DNA from: Anaerofustis butyriciformans | GTDB lineage: Bacteria > Bacillota > Clostridia > Eubacteriales > Anaerofustaceae | Assembly: GCF_036289385.1 (NCBI RefSeq) | Contig: NZ_JAYFFH010000005.1 | Location: forward strand, 62,001-126,000 | DNA: 64,000 bases | Direction of reading: 5' to 3' | Shown: positions 44,151-52,992 of the stretch, piece after piece | How positions within the stretch are numbered: the first letter of the stretch is position 1 | Layout of the letters: the number at the start of each line of letters is the position of its first letter | Program-made: the position numbers and the translations under genes | The notes under the pieces: generated by a model | Told to the model about the DNA's origin: nothing | Databases searched by the model: none | The model's input: only the letters and a program-made list of their open reading frames with translations

Positions 44151-44786
44151 ATGATAGATTTGACAATTAACATTGAAAATGATATGCAGGTTTACCCATC
44201 TGACCCAAATACAATTATAAAAAAGTGTTTTTCTTATGAAGATGATGGATGTTTGGTAAATAATATTTCTTTTTCTTCTCACTGCGGAACTCATATTGAT
44301 TTTCCTTCTCATTTTATAAAAGGTGGTAAGAATGCAGATGATTATAAAATTGATGATTTTATAGGCAAAGGCTTTGTAATTGATATAAGTTATAAAAAAG
44401 ATAATGAGATAATTTATGTTAAAGATATAAGTAAATATGAAGAAGATATATTAAAAACAGATGTTTTGATTTTTAAAACAGGATATTCAAAATATTATAA
44501 TACTGACAGATATTTAAAACATCCTTATTTAGATATTGAAACTGTAAAATATTTATGTAATAAGGATATTAAAATTTGTGGTATTGATTGTTTTGGATTT
44601 GATGCAACATTTGAAGATAAAGGCTTTGATGCTCATAATATTTTTTTATCAAACGGTGTATTATTGGTTGAAAATTTAACAGGGCTTAATAAGTTAGTTA
44701 GTGGAGTAACGTATGATTTTTATTTTATTCCTCTTAAGCTAAAAGGTTTGGAAGCTTGTCCTATTAGAGCCTTTGTAAAAGAATAG
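44151..44786 (+). CDS. Cyclase family protein (kynurenine formamidase-like metal hydrolase)
   Basis: A 211-residue protein with the family metal site HCGTHIDFPSHFIKGGK (H-x-GTH-x-D-x-P-x-H) near residue 44, and a later catalytic-region IKICGIDCFGFDAT. Members hydrolyse amides or dehydrate substrates; kynurenine formamidase is the best known, but no tryptophan catabolic genes are nearby. AGAGGA precedes the ATG at 44151. The mutase gene follows by 13 bases in the same direction. Confidence 0.8.
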   Translation: MIDLTINIENDMQVYPSDPNTIIKKCFSYEDDGCLVNNISFSSHCGTHIDFPSHFIKGGKNADDYKIDDFIGKGFVIDISYKKDNEIIYVKDISKYEEDILKTDVLIFKTGYSKYYNTDRYLKHPYLDIETVKYLCNKDIKICGIDCFGFDATFEDKGFDAHNIFLSNGVLLVENLTGLNKLVSGVTYDFYFIPLKLKGLEACPIRAFVKE

Positions 44787-44799
44787 AAGGAGAGAAAAA

Positions 44800-46518
44800 A
44801 TGGATTATATAAAAGAATATAATAGATTTTTAAATAGCAGTATAATAAATAAAGAAGATAAAGAAGAACTTTTAAATATTAAAGATGATGAAAAAGAAAA
44901 AGAGTATAGATTTTCAAAACTTCTTGATTTTGGAACTGCGGGACTTAGAGGTGTTATGGGTATTGGAATAAATATGATGAATATATATACCATAAGGCAC
45001 ACTACATTTTCTCTTGGAAAAGTTATTTTAAATGAAGGAGAAGAAAAAAGAGGCGTTGTTATTTGCCATGACCCGAGAAATAATTCTGATAAATTTGCTC
45101 TTGAAGCAGCTCTTACTCTATGTAATATGGGTATAAAAGTTTATTTGTTTGATGACCTTAGACCAACGCCGGAGCTTTCTTTTGCTATAAGACATCTTAA
45201 AGCAATTTCAGGAATAAATATAACAGCTTCACATAATACAAAGGAATATAACGGATATAAAGTTTATTGGGAAGACGGAGCTCAGCTTTCTCCAGATATG
45301 GCATATAAAGTTCATGAGAATATGATAAAGATAGATGTTTTAAGTGATATTAAAATTATGGAAAAAGACGAAGCTGTAAAAAAGGGACTACTTAAAATTA
45401 TTGGAGAAGATATTGATAATCTTTATTTGGAAAAAGTGTTATCAGAAAGCGAGTATTCAAAATATACAGTAAAACATAAAGATGATTTTAAAGTAGTATA
45501 TACACCTTTTCATGGGTGTGGATATAAATTTGTGCCATATGTGCTTTCAAAAATAGGGCTAGATAATATTATAAAAGTTGAAAGTCAAATGGTTTTAGAC
45601 GGAAATTTCTCAACGGTTAAATCTCCAAATCCGGAAAATGCAGAGGGGTTTAGTGATGCTATTAAGGTTGCTAAAAAAAATAATGCAAATATAATAATAG
45701 GAACTGATCCTGATGCAGACAGAGTAGGGGTTATGGCAAAAGATAAAGACGGAGAATATAAAGTTATAACCGGTAATCAAGTCGGAGCTTTGCTTCTTGA
45801 ATATATAATAATGGCAAAGAAAGAAAAGGGAGAGTTTGAAAACAATTTTGCAGTTACAAAAAGTATTGTAACTACAAATATAGTTGATGAAATATGTAAA
45901 AAGAATAACGTTAAACTTTATGAAGTTTTAACAGGCTTTAAATTTGTAGGTAAAAAAATAAAAGAAATAGAAGAAGAGGGAAGATACAAATTTATATATG
46001 GCTTTGAAGAAAGTATAGGTTATTTGAAGGGAAGTTATGCAAGGGATAAAGACGGAATAGTTACATCAATGCTCGTTTGTGAAATGGCTTGTTACTATTA
46101 TGATAAAGGAATGGATTTATTTGATGCTCTAAACTGCTTATATGAAAAATACGGTTACTTCGATGAGCTAACTGAAAGTATTTATATGGAAGGTTTAGAT
46201 GGAGAAGAGAGAATAAAAAATATAGGGGTAAAATTAAGAAAAGATATTCCTACAAATTTTAGTGGTACTAATGTAATAAGAGTAAGAGATTATCAAAACC
46301 ATATCATTATAAATTTAAAAACAGGAGAAAAAGAAAAGCTTAATGAAGTTACTTCTGATGTTTTGTTTTTTGAACTTGAAGATGGATGCGATATAATTTG
46401 TCGTCCAAGCGGAACTGAACCAAAAATAAAATTATATATTTTATCAAAAGGAAGTTCTGTGAAAGATGCAAAAAATAAATCTAGAAAATATATGAAATCA
46501 ATCAAAGAAATGATTTAA
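44800..46518 (+). CDS. pgcA: Phosphohexomutase (phosphoglucomutase/phosphomannomutase, PgcA-like)
   Basis: Interconverts hexose 1- and 6-phosphates. The 572-residue alpha-D-phosphohexomutase shows FGTAGLRGVMG, the phosphoserine site SASHNT context (NITASHNTKEYNGYK), the metal loop GTDPDADRVGVMA, GFEESIG and the C-terminal phosphate-binding RPSGTEPKIKLY. Length and KEYNGYKVY fit the long PgcA/YbbT-type class. Glucose-1-phosphate from this enzyme could feed nucleotide-sugar pathways. AAGGAGAG precedes the ATG. Confidence 0.92.
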   Translation: MDYIKEYNRFLNSSIINKEDKEELLNIKDDEKEKEYRFSKLLDFGTAGLRGVMGIGINMMNIYTIRHTTFSLGKVILNEGEEKRGVVICHDPRNNSDKFALEAALTLCNMGIKVYLFDDLRPTPELSFAIRHLKAISGINITASHNTKEYNGYKVYWEDGAQLSPDMAYKVHENMIKIDVLSDIKIMEKDEAVKKGLLKIIGEDIDNLYLEKVLSESEYSKYTVKHKDDFKVVYTPFHGCGYKFVPYVLSKIGLDNIIKVESQMVLDGNFSTVKSPNPENAEGFSDAIKVAKKNNANIIIGTDPDADRVGVMAKDKDGEYKVITGNQVGALLLEYIIMAKKEKGEFENNFAVTKSIVTTNIVDEICKKNNVKLYEVLTGFKFVGKKIKEIEEEGRYKFIYGFEESIGYLKGSYARDKDGIVTSMLVCEMACYYYDKGMDLFDALNCLYEKYGYFDELTESIYMEGLDGEERIKNIGVKLRKDIPTNFSGTNVIRVRDYQNHIIINLKTGEKEKLNEVTSDVLFFELEDGCDIICRPSGTEPKIKLYILSKGSSVKDAKNKSRKYMKSIKEMI

Positions 46519-46612
46519 AAACACCGATGAAACGAAAAGTTGCATTATTATAATTATGGGTAGCAGACTTTTAATGTGCTTTTTTATATGATTATAAAAA
46601 AGGAGGCATAGT

Positions 46613-46996
46613 ATGAATTTTGGAGAAAAATTAAAAAGTCTTAGAATTAAAAATGAATACTCTCAGGAAACTTTAGCAGAAATGATTAATGTTTCAAGGC
46701 AGGCTGTTACTAAATGGGAAAATGGAAATGGAATGCCCGATATAGAAAATTTAAAATTAATAGCTGATATTTTTGATGTAACAATAGATTCTCTTGTTAG
46801 AGATGAAGAGGAAATTGAAACATTAGATGAAAGTTTTTGTTTTAATTTTGCTTTTTATACGGGGATTATTTTCTTTTGTATAGGATTTTTATTAAATAGT
46901 TTTTTGGATGCAGTTGATATTATTTTCTTCCCCATAGTAGGAGGAATTATAGGCTATATTTTAGGCATTTTAATTATTAAGTATAAGGAATTATAA
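46613..46996 (+). CDS. XRE family transcriptional regulator with C-terminal membrane segments
   Basis: A 127-residue protein. The N-terminal 65 residues form a Cro/C1 helix-turn-helix (FGEKLKSLRIKNEYSQETLA, VSRQAVTKWENGNGMPD, NLKLIADIFDVTIDSLV). After an acidic linker come two hydrophobic helices (about 80-98 and 100-122). Such membrane-tethered XRE proteins are common in Clostridia, with unknown signals. AGGAGGC precedes the ATG. The upstream gap 46519-46612 includes a weak hairpin (AGCA...TGCT then T-run near 46564-46587) that may end the mutase transcript. Confidence 0.82.
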   Translation: MNFGEKLKSLRIKNEYSQETLAEMINVSRQAVTKWENGNGMPDIENLKLIADIFDVTIDSLVRDEEEIETLDESFCFNFAFYTGIIFFCIGFLLNSFLDAVDIIFFPIVGGIIGYILGILIIKYKEL

Positions 46997-47028
46997 GAAC
47001 TCAGACAAAAGTCTGAGTTCTTTTTTAT
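46995..47028. terminator. Bidirectional terminator, XRE gene / mgtA
   Basis: AAGAACTCAGAC (46995-47006), loop AAAA, GTCTGAGTTCTT (47011-47022), flanked by T's; both stop codons touch the hairpin. Confidence 0.9.
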
Positions 47029-49730
47029 AACCATTCGTTGTATTTTTTTATGTATAATTTTTTTATAAAAGTTACAAGTAAAATATATGAGAGTATAACA
47101 CCAATCAAAAATACAAAATAAACTATAGGTAAGCTTGTAAGTCCTATTGATTTTCCAATAAAAGTGAAAGGAATTATTGTAAGTAAAGCTATTCCCATAA
47201 ATGTTGTAAATGTTAATATTTTTGATGCTCTGCTTTGAATAAAAGGTATCTTTGGAGTTCTTATCATATGTATAACAAGTGTTTGGCTCCACATTGATTC
47301 TATAAACCATCCTGATTGGAATAAAGAAATAAACATGATTTGCGCTGAGCTATTTAAACTCGCATAATTACCACCCATTACAAGAGGACATATGATAAAG
47401 TACATAACTATGTATGTTATTATATCAAATACTGAACTTGTAGGTCCTATCCAAAGCATGAATTTACTTATTGATGATGCATCCCATGTCTTTGGTTTTA
47501 AGATGAACTCTTCATCAACATTATCCCAAGGAATTGTTGTGCAAGATAAATCATATATAAAGTTTAATAATATCAAATGTATTGAAGCCATTGGAAGAAA
47601 TGGTAAAAATGCACTTGCAAATAATACAGAGAACATATTCCCAAAGTTTGATGATGCTGTCATTTTGATGTATTTTATCATGTTTGCATATGTTTTTCTT
47701 CCTTGTATGATTCCTTTTTCTAAAACCATTAAATCTTTTTTTAGTAAAATTACATTTGCTGATTCTTTTGCTATATCAACGGCAGTGTCAACAGAGATAC
47801 CAACATCGCTTTCTTTCATTGAAATTGCATCGTTTATTCCATCTCCCATATATCCAACACTATGTCCGTTTTCTCTTAAGATCCTTATAATTCTTGATTT
47901 TTGTTCAGGAGAAAGTTTTACAAAAATATTTGTTATTTCTGCTTTTTTCTTAAGCTCTATATCAGAGATTTTTTCAAGATCTTCACCTGTAATGATATTT
48001 GTTATTTTAATTCCTACTTTTGAGCAAATATATTTTGTTACTTGTTCGTTATCTCCTGTTAGAATTTTTACATCAACGCCATATTTCTTTAAGGCTTTGA
48101 TTGCACCTTTTGTTGATTCTTTTGGTGGATCAAGAAAAGCAAGGTAACCTATTAAAACCATATCTTTTTCGTCTTTTACGCTAAAAGCACCAACTCCTGA
48201 AGGATTGTTTTTTTGAGCTATTCCAAGAACTCTCATTCCTTTTTCGTTTAATTCTTTTACTTTTTTGATTACATTTTCTTTCATTTCGTTGGTTAAGCTT
48301 AAGACTTTTCCTTCATATTCAACATGAGAAGATATGTTTAGCATTTCTTCTATTGCACCTTTTGTAATCATTTGAGTTTTGTCTTTTTTATCTTTTATTA
48401 CAACACTCATTCTGCGTCTTTCAAAATCGAAAGGAATCTCATCAACTTTTATATAATCTTTTTCAAGATTTTTTAAATATTCTTGTGTTTTTGATAATTC
48501 CTTTGTTCTTTCGATTATAGCTCTATCCATTAGATTTTTTAAACCTGTTTGATAGTAGCTGTTTAAAAAAGCATGACGTAAAATTCTGTCGTCTTCTTTT
48601 CCTTTTATATCTAAATGATATTCAAGTTCAACTTTATCTTTTGTTAAGGTTCCTGTTTTATCTGTACAAAGAATGTCAATAGAACCTAAGTTTTGAATTG
48701 CGTTTAAATCTTTAATAATTACATCGTCTTTGCTCATTTGTGTAGCTCCTTTTGCAAGACATGATGTAACTATCATAGGTAACATTTCCGGTGTTAATCC
48801 AACTGCAATGGAAACAGCAAATAATAATGCTCCTGTCCAATCAGCTTTTGTTATTCCATTTATGAAAAAAACAATAGGAACCATTATAAGCATAAATCTA
48901 ATTAAAAGATATGATACGGAATTTACGCCTTTTTCAAATGTAGTTTTAACAGGTTTATTCATAAGCTCTTTTGCCGTAAATCCAAGCATTGTATCGTTGC
49001 CTGTTGTAATAACAATACCTTTTGCGCTTCCACTTATTACATTGCTTCCCATAAAAGCAAGATTATCCATTTGTAGTATAGATGTTTTTTCATTATTTAC
49101 TTTTGAAGTTTTTTCTATTGCTTCGCTTTCTCCTGTAAGAGCAGATTGACTTACAAATAAATCTTTTGCTTCTATAATTCTTATGTCTGCAGGTATCATA
49201 TCGCCTGCAGATAAATGAATTATATCGCCTTGAACGATGTCTTCCATTGGGATTTCTTTTTTTCCATTTTCAATTCTTTCAATACAGGCTGTACTGCAAA
49301 TCATATTTGATAGTTTTTTTGCCGCATTGTTGCTTTTAGTTTCTTGTATATAACGAAGTATTCCTGAAATCATAACCATTAATGTTATTATGATTACAGT
49401 AATGGGATTTTTATCTCCCGGAGCAGCTAATATTATATCTGTAAAGGTTGAAACAACAGCAAGCATTAATAAAATTAATGTAAAAGGATTTATAAATGCC
49501 TTAAAAATTTTTGTTATGATTAATTCTTCTTTGTTTTTTGTTATTATGTTTTTTCCGTTTTCTTCAAGTAATTCGTTTGCCTTAATATTTTTTAATCCAT
49601 TATTTGATGAATTAAAAAATTTTATTACATCTTTAGTTTCATTGTTTGCCGCAAATAATAATTTTTGATTTACATCATCTCTATGAACCATAGATGATGT
49701 CATTTTTGATTTTAAGATTCTTTCTTTCAT
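47025..49730 (-). CDS. mgtA: Magnesium-translocating P-type ATPase (MgtA/MgtB, P3B)
   Basis: Imports Mg2+ at the cost of ATP when the cation is scarce. The 901-residue protein shows the P3B features: ANELLEENGKNII near the start, the actuator SQSALTGESEAIEK, the phosphorylation site ILCTDKTGTLTKDKVELE, KILTGDNEQVT, GYMGDGINDA and about ten membrane helices, with VSIAVGLTPEMLPMIVTS in helix 4. ATG 49730 follows TGGAGGT. Expression is very likely controlled by the M-box riboswitch upstream on the same strand, with a small ORF in between. Confidence 0.95.
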   Translation of the reverse strand: MKERILKSKMTSSMVHRDDVNQKLLFAANNETKDVIKFFNSSNNGLKNIKANELLEENGKNIITKNKEELIITKIFKAFINPFTLILLMLAVVSTFTDIILAAPGDKNPITVIIITLMVMISGILRYIQETKSNNAAKKLSNMICSTACIERIENGKKEIPMEDIVQGDIIHLSAGDMIPADIRIIEAKDLFVSQSALTGESEAIEKTSKVNNEKTSILQMDNLAFMGSNVISGSAKGIVITTGNDTMLGFTAKELMNKPVKTTFEKGVNSVSYLLIRFMLIMVPIVFFINGITKADWTGALLFAVSIAVGLTPEMLPMIVTSCLAKGATQMSKDDVIIKDLNAIQNLGSIDILCTDKTGTLTKDKVELEYHLDIKGKEDDRILRHAFLNSYYQTGLKNLMDRAIIERTKELSKTQEYLKNLEKDYIKVDEIPFDFERRRMSVVIKDKKDKTQMITKGAIEEMLNISSHVEYEGKVLSLTNEMKENVIKKVKELNEKGMRVLGIAQKNNPSGVGAFSVKDEKDMVLIGYLAFLDPPKESTKGAIKALKKYGVDVKILTGDNEQVTKYICSKVGIKITNIITGEDLEKISDIELKKKAEITNIFVKLSPEQKSRIIRILRENGHSVGYMGDGINDAISMKESDVGISVDTAVDIAKESANVILLKKDLMVLEKGIIQGRKTYANMIKYIKMTASSNFGNMFSVLFASAFLPFLPMASIHLILLNFIYDLSCTTIPWDNVDEEFILKPKTWDASSISKFMLWIGPTSSVFDIITYIVMYFIICPLVMGGNYASLNSSAQIMFISLFQSGWFIESMWSQTLVIHMIRTPKIPFIQSRASKILTFTTFMGIALLTIIPFTFIGKSIGLTSLPIVYFVFLIGVILSYILLVTFIKKLYIKKYNEWL

Positions 49731-49803
49731 TGGTCTATTACCTCCATTTTCTTTGTTTTAAAGTAGAATTTAGAGAAAGTAGACACAAAAATAAAAGATA
49801 ACG

Positions 49804-49893
49804 TTATAAATAGAAAAATGGCCACTGAAGGAATAAATTTTCTATTAATGCTATTTTTTTATTTTTTGTGTTAATACTGCCTCCAGCGTCCAT
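49804..49893 (-). CDS. Small ORF (29 codons) in the mgtA leader
   Basis: Between the M-box terminator and mgtA an ATG at 49893 is preceded by GAGGTG (49905-49900) at an ideal 6-base spacing and opens a 29-residue frame ending in TAA at 49804. The peptide begins MDAGGSINTKNKKIAL and ends in an aromatic-hydrophobic LQWPFFYL. It is too short for one full membrane helix but its last ten residues are strongly hydrophobic. It may be a leader peptide coupling translation to mgtA expression, or a small protein acting on MgtA. No homologue is recalled. The ribosome binding site and position are seen; the function is inference. Confidence 0.55.
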   Translation of the reverse strand: MDAGGSINTKNKKIALIENLFLQWPFFYL

Positions 49894-49924
49894 TTTCTTC
49901 ACCTCTTTCCTTTTTTATCCGGAT

Positions 49925-49965
49925 AAATAAAAAATCTTATACAAGCTCAAAGGTTTGTATAAGAT
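49925..49965 (-). terminator. Riboswitch-controlled terminator of mgtA
   Basis: On the minus strand an 11-bp stem (49965-49955 with 49944-49934) around a 10-base loop is followed by a U-tract (49934-49924). Its loop-side bases 49951-49943 are exactly complementary to 49996-49988 in the riboswitch 3' end, giving a competing antiterminator. Confidence 0.85.
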
Positions 49966-49977
49966 ATACTTCAATAT

Positions 49978-50135
49978 TTTATAGCCGTTTGAGCTTTAAC
50001 TCTGCAGGGCGGTGAAACTGTATTATGTTATACCTTGTTTTCGATATAACCTGTTCAAACCAACGCATGATGTCTCCATCATTTTGCGGCAACAGTCCAT
50101 ATCCCTGTAGTAGCCTTACCTACCGGATTTATTTA
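49978..50135 (-). promoter_or_regulatory. M-box (ykoK) Mg2+ riboswitch
   Basis: Read on the minus strand, the sequence holds the conserved M-box segments in order: GGUAGGUAAGGCUACU, ACAGGGAUAUGGACUGUUGCCGC, and the distal CCGCCCUGCAGAGUUAAAGCUC. These match the aptamer that folds on binding several Mg2+ ions and turns off Mg2+ transporter genes. It lies downstream of a consensus promoter and upstream of a terminator and mgtA, the expected context. The ends are approximate. This accounts for most of the gap 49731-50316. Confidence 0.92.
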
Positions 50136-50149
50136 ATTTACATTTTGGG

Positions 50150-50178
50150 ATTATACTCTCGTGTTTTTATTTTGTCAA
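50150..50178 (-). promoter_or_regulatory. Sigma-A promoter of the mgtA leader
   Basis: Minus strand perfect TTGACA (50178-50173), a 17-base spacer and perfect TATAAT (50155-50150). Transcription from about 50143 gives a leader of some 410 bases that contains the whole M-box. Confidence 0.88.
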
Positions 50179-50316
50179 TATAAAATTTGTATTTTTTACT
50201 TAGTTAAGAAAAAGTTAAGAATTGATAATTAATAAATTTTATTATTGATTTATAAACAAAAACCGATAAATTATACACATTTATATAAATATAATTTCTA
50301 TAAAAGGAGGCGTATT

Positions 50317-52980
50317 ATGTTTTTTAATGTAGAGGTTGATGAAATTATAGAAATGTTACATAGTGATAAAGAAAAAGGGCTAAGCGAAGAAGAAGCAAAT
50401 TTAAGGCTTGAAAAATATGGAGAAAATATTTTAATTGAGGAAAAAAGAAATACTTTTTTAGATATCTTTTTATCTCAATTTCAGGATTTTCTTATTATTG
50501 TTCTTTTAATCGCTGCTGCTGTTTCTTTTTTTATAGGAGAGGGAAGAGATGCAATTATGATACTAGTTATAGTAATAGTAAATGCGTTAATAGCATCTTT
50601 CCAAGAATATAAGGCAGATAATGAACTTGAGGCATTAAAAGAGCTTAGTGTTAACGAAGCAAAAATAATAAGAGATGGACAAGTTATAAAAGTTCCTTTT
50701 AATAAAGTTGTGGTAGGAGATATAGTTTATGCCGAAAGCGGTGATTTAATTGCCGCAGACGGAAGAATTATAAAAAGCAATAATTTGAAAATAGATGAAT
50801 CTTCTCTTACGGGAGAAAGTATCCCAATAGATAAAGATAATAAAATTATAAAAAAAGAGAAAGTTGCTCTTGCTGAAAGGCGTAATATGGTATATTCTTC
50901 GGGGATTGTAACTTATGGAAATTGTACATATATTGTAACGGCTACAGGTATGGACAGCGAAATAGGCAAGGTTGCCAAGATGATTACATCGCAAGAGGAA
51001 AATATAACTCCAATGGCAAAAAAGACAAAAGAAATAGGAACTGTTCTTTCTCTTGGATGTTTAGGGGTTTGTATTGCTATTTTTATTATAGGTTTTATTC
51101 ATGGTAATAAACCTTTAAATATGTTTATGACAAGTGTTTCTCTTGCTGTCGCCGCAATACCGGAGGGACTTCCAAGTGTAATAACCATTGTTCTTTCTAT
51201 AGGTATAACAAGGCTTAGTAAAAAAGGTGCTATTATAAGAAAAATACATGCCGTTGAAACGCTCGGAAGTGCAAACGTAATATGTTCAGATAAAACAGGA
51301 ACATTAACACAGAATAAAATGAGTGTGGAAAAAGTTTATATTGCAAATAGAATTATAGATAAAGATGAGTTTTCTACAAATAAAAGCATAGCTTTTAAAA
51401 TGCTTATTAATGTTGCGTATGATTGTAACGATGCAAATCTTTATTATGATGAGAAAGGTAAAGAAGTTAAAATAGGGGATAGCACTGAGGTTGCATTGGT
51501 TAGACTTGCAAAAGAAAGTGGAATAGAAAGAGAAAGGAAAATTAGATTTGACGAACTTCCTTTTGATTCTAAAAGGAAAATGATGAGCTGCATTTATAGG
51601 GAAGATAATAAATATATCGTGTATGTAAAAGGGGCTAGCGATGTTTTGATAAATAAATGCTCTCATTATGTTTGTGAATCTAATGTAAAGAAAATAACTG
51701 ATGATTTAAGAGAAGATTTTTTATCTCAAGTGGACAAGCTTTCAATGGAAGCATATAGGGTTATGGGGTATGCTTATAAAGTTTTGGATAATTTACCTGA
51801 TAAAGAAAATGTAGAAGATAATCTCATTTTTGTAGGTCTTACGGCTATGATTGATCCTCCAAGGGAGGAGGTATTTGAATCAATTGAAACTTGTAAAAAA
51901 GCAGGAATAAAACCTGTTATGATTACAGGAGATCATAAACTTACAGCTGAAGCTATTGCAAAAAAACTTGGAATATTGAAAAATGATGAAGAGTGTATAA
52001 GTGGATTGGAACTTGAAAGTTTGAGTGATAAAGCACTTGAGAAAAGAATAAATAATATAAGCGTTTATGCAAGAGTTACACCGAAAGATAAAGTAAGGAT
52101 TGTTGAAGCTTATCAAAAGAATGGTAATATAGTTGCAATGAGTGGAGATGGCGTTAATGATGCTGCAGCACTTAAAAAAGCAGATATAGGATGTGCAATG
52201 GGAATAACAGGGACGGATGTTGCAAAAAGTGCCTCTGACATGATTTTATGTGATGACAATTTTTCAACAATAGTTATGGCAGTAAAAGAAGGTAGAGGGG
52301 TATTCCAAAATATAAAGAAAGCCATACATTTTTTGATTTCTTGTAACATCGGAGAAATTATTACATTATTTTTTGCAACAATACTTAATTATCCTATGCC
52401 TCTACTTCCTATACACATTTTATGGGTAAACTTAGTTACAGATTCTCTTCCTGCACTTGCTCTTGGAGTTGACCCTTCAGAGGAAAATATAATGGAAAAG
52501 AAACCTGAAAAGAAGGATAACAATATATTTACTCCTGGTTTTAGCATAAGAGTTTTATTTGAAGGATTACTAATTGGTTTTGTTACATTGGTTGGTTTTT
52601 GGTTTGGTAATACCTATTATTCTCTTGAGACGGGAAGAACCTTTGCTTTCTTGATACTTTGCTTATCTCAGTTATTTCACACATTTAATGTAAGGGCAAT
52701 GAATGAAAGCTTGTTTGACAATCCTCCAATGAAAAATAAGGTTCTTATACTTGCAAATATAGTTTCAACTTTGCTTGCAATAATCATTGTTATAGTTCCA
52801 TTTTTTAGAGAAATATTTGAATTATCTGCACTTGATCCAAATAAGTGGGACTTTGTTTTAACTTTATCTCTAGTTCCTTTGGTAAGTTCTGAAATCGTAA
52901 AACTTGCAAAAGACTTGTTTGTGGAAGAAAATAGTCTTTTGAGACAGGGAAGAAATGATAAACAAAAAAAGACTGTTTAA
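50317..52980 (+). CDS. Calcium-type P2 ATPase (PMCA/SERCA-like)
   Basis: An 887-residue cation exporter, probably for Ca2+. Visible features: N-terminal VDEIIEMLHSDKEKGLSEEEA cation-ATPase domain, actuator SSLTGESIPIDK, helix 4 AVAAIPEGLPSVITI with the ion-binding Glu, ICSDKTGTLTQNKM phosphorylation site, MITGDHKLTAEAIA, MSGDGVNDAAALKKADIG, and VNLVTDSLPALALGVDPSE in helix 6. ATG 50317 is used because AAAGGAGG (50303-50310) lies 6 bases upstream; the earlier ATG at 50245 lacks one. It is divergent from mgtA; I could not assign a promoter. Confidence 0.9.
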   Translation: MFFNVEVDEIIEMLHSDKEKGLSEEEANLRLEKYGENILIEEKRNTFLDIFLSQFQDFLIIVLLIAAAVSFFIGEGRDAIMILVIVIVNALIASFQEYKADNELEALKELSVNEAKIIRDGQVIKVPFNKVVVGDIVYAESGDLIAADGRIIKSNNLKIDESSLTGESIPIDKDNKIIKKEKVALAERRNMVYSSGIVTYGNCTYIVTATGMDSEIGKVAKMITSQEENITPMAKKTKEIGTVLSLGCLGVCIAIFIIGFIHGNKPLNMFMTSVSLAVAAIPEGLPSVITIVLSIGITRLSKKGAIIRKIHAVETLGSANVICSDKTGTLTQNKMSVEKVYIANRIIDKDEFSTNKSIAFKMLINVAYDCNDANLYYDEKGKEVKIGDSTEVALVRLAKESGIERERKIRFDELPFDSKRKMMSCIYREDNKYIVYVKGASDVLINKCSHYVCESNVKKITDDLREDFLSQVDKLSMEAYRVMGYAYKVLDNLPDKENVEDNLIFVGLTAMIDPPREEVFESIETCKKAGIKPVMITGDHKLTAEAIAKKLGILKNDEECISGLELESLSDKALEKRINNISVYARVTPKDKVRIVEAYQKNGNIVAMSGDGVNDAAALKKADIGCAMGITGTDVAKSASDMILCDDNFSTIVMAVKEGRGVFQNIKKAIHFLISCNIGEIITLFFATILNYPMPLLPIHILWVNLVTDSLPALALGVDPSEENIMEKKPEKKDNNIFTPGFSIRVLFEGLLIGFVTLVGFWFGNTYYSLETGRTFAFLILCLSQLFHTFNVRAMNESLFDNPPMKNKVLILANIVSTLLAIIIVIVPFFREIFELSALDPNKWDFVLTLSLVPLVSSEIVKLAKDLFVEENSLLRQGRNDKQKKTV

Positions 52981-52992
52981 ACAGTCTTTTTT
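52964..52992. terminator. Bidirectional terminator, Ca2+ ATPase / oxidoreductase
   Basis: The palindrome GACTGTTTAAACAGTC (52971-52986) flanked by A and T runs; the ATPase TAA at 52978-52980 sits in the loop. Confidence 0.88.

Noticed and set aside
46519..46612. Possible riboswitch upstream of the XRE gene
   Set aside because: The gap has a weak hairpin and a TATAAT at 46549-46554, but no preQ1, purine, TPP or other consensus was recognised and no good -35 was found.
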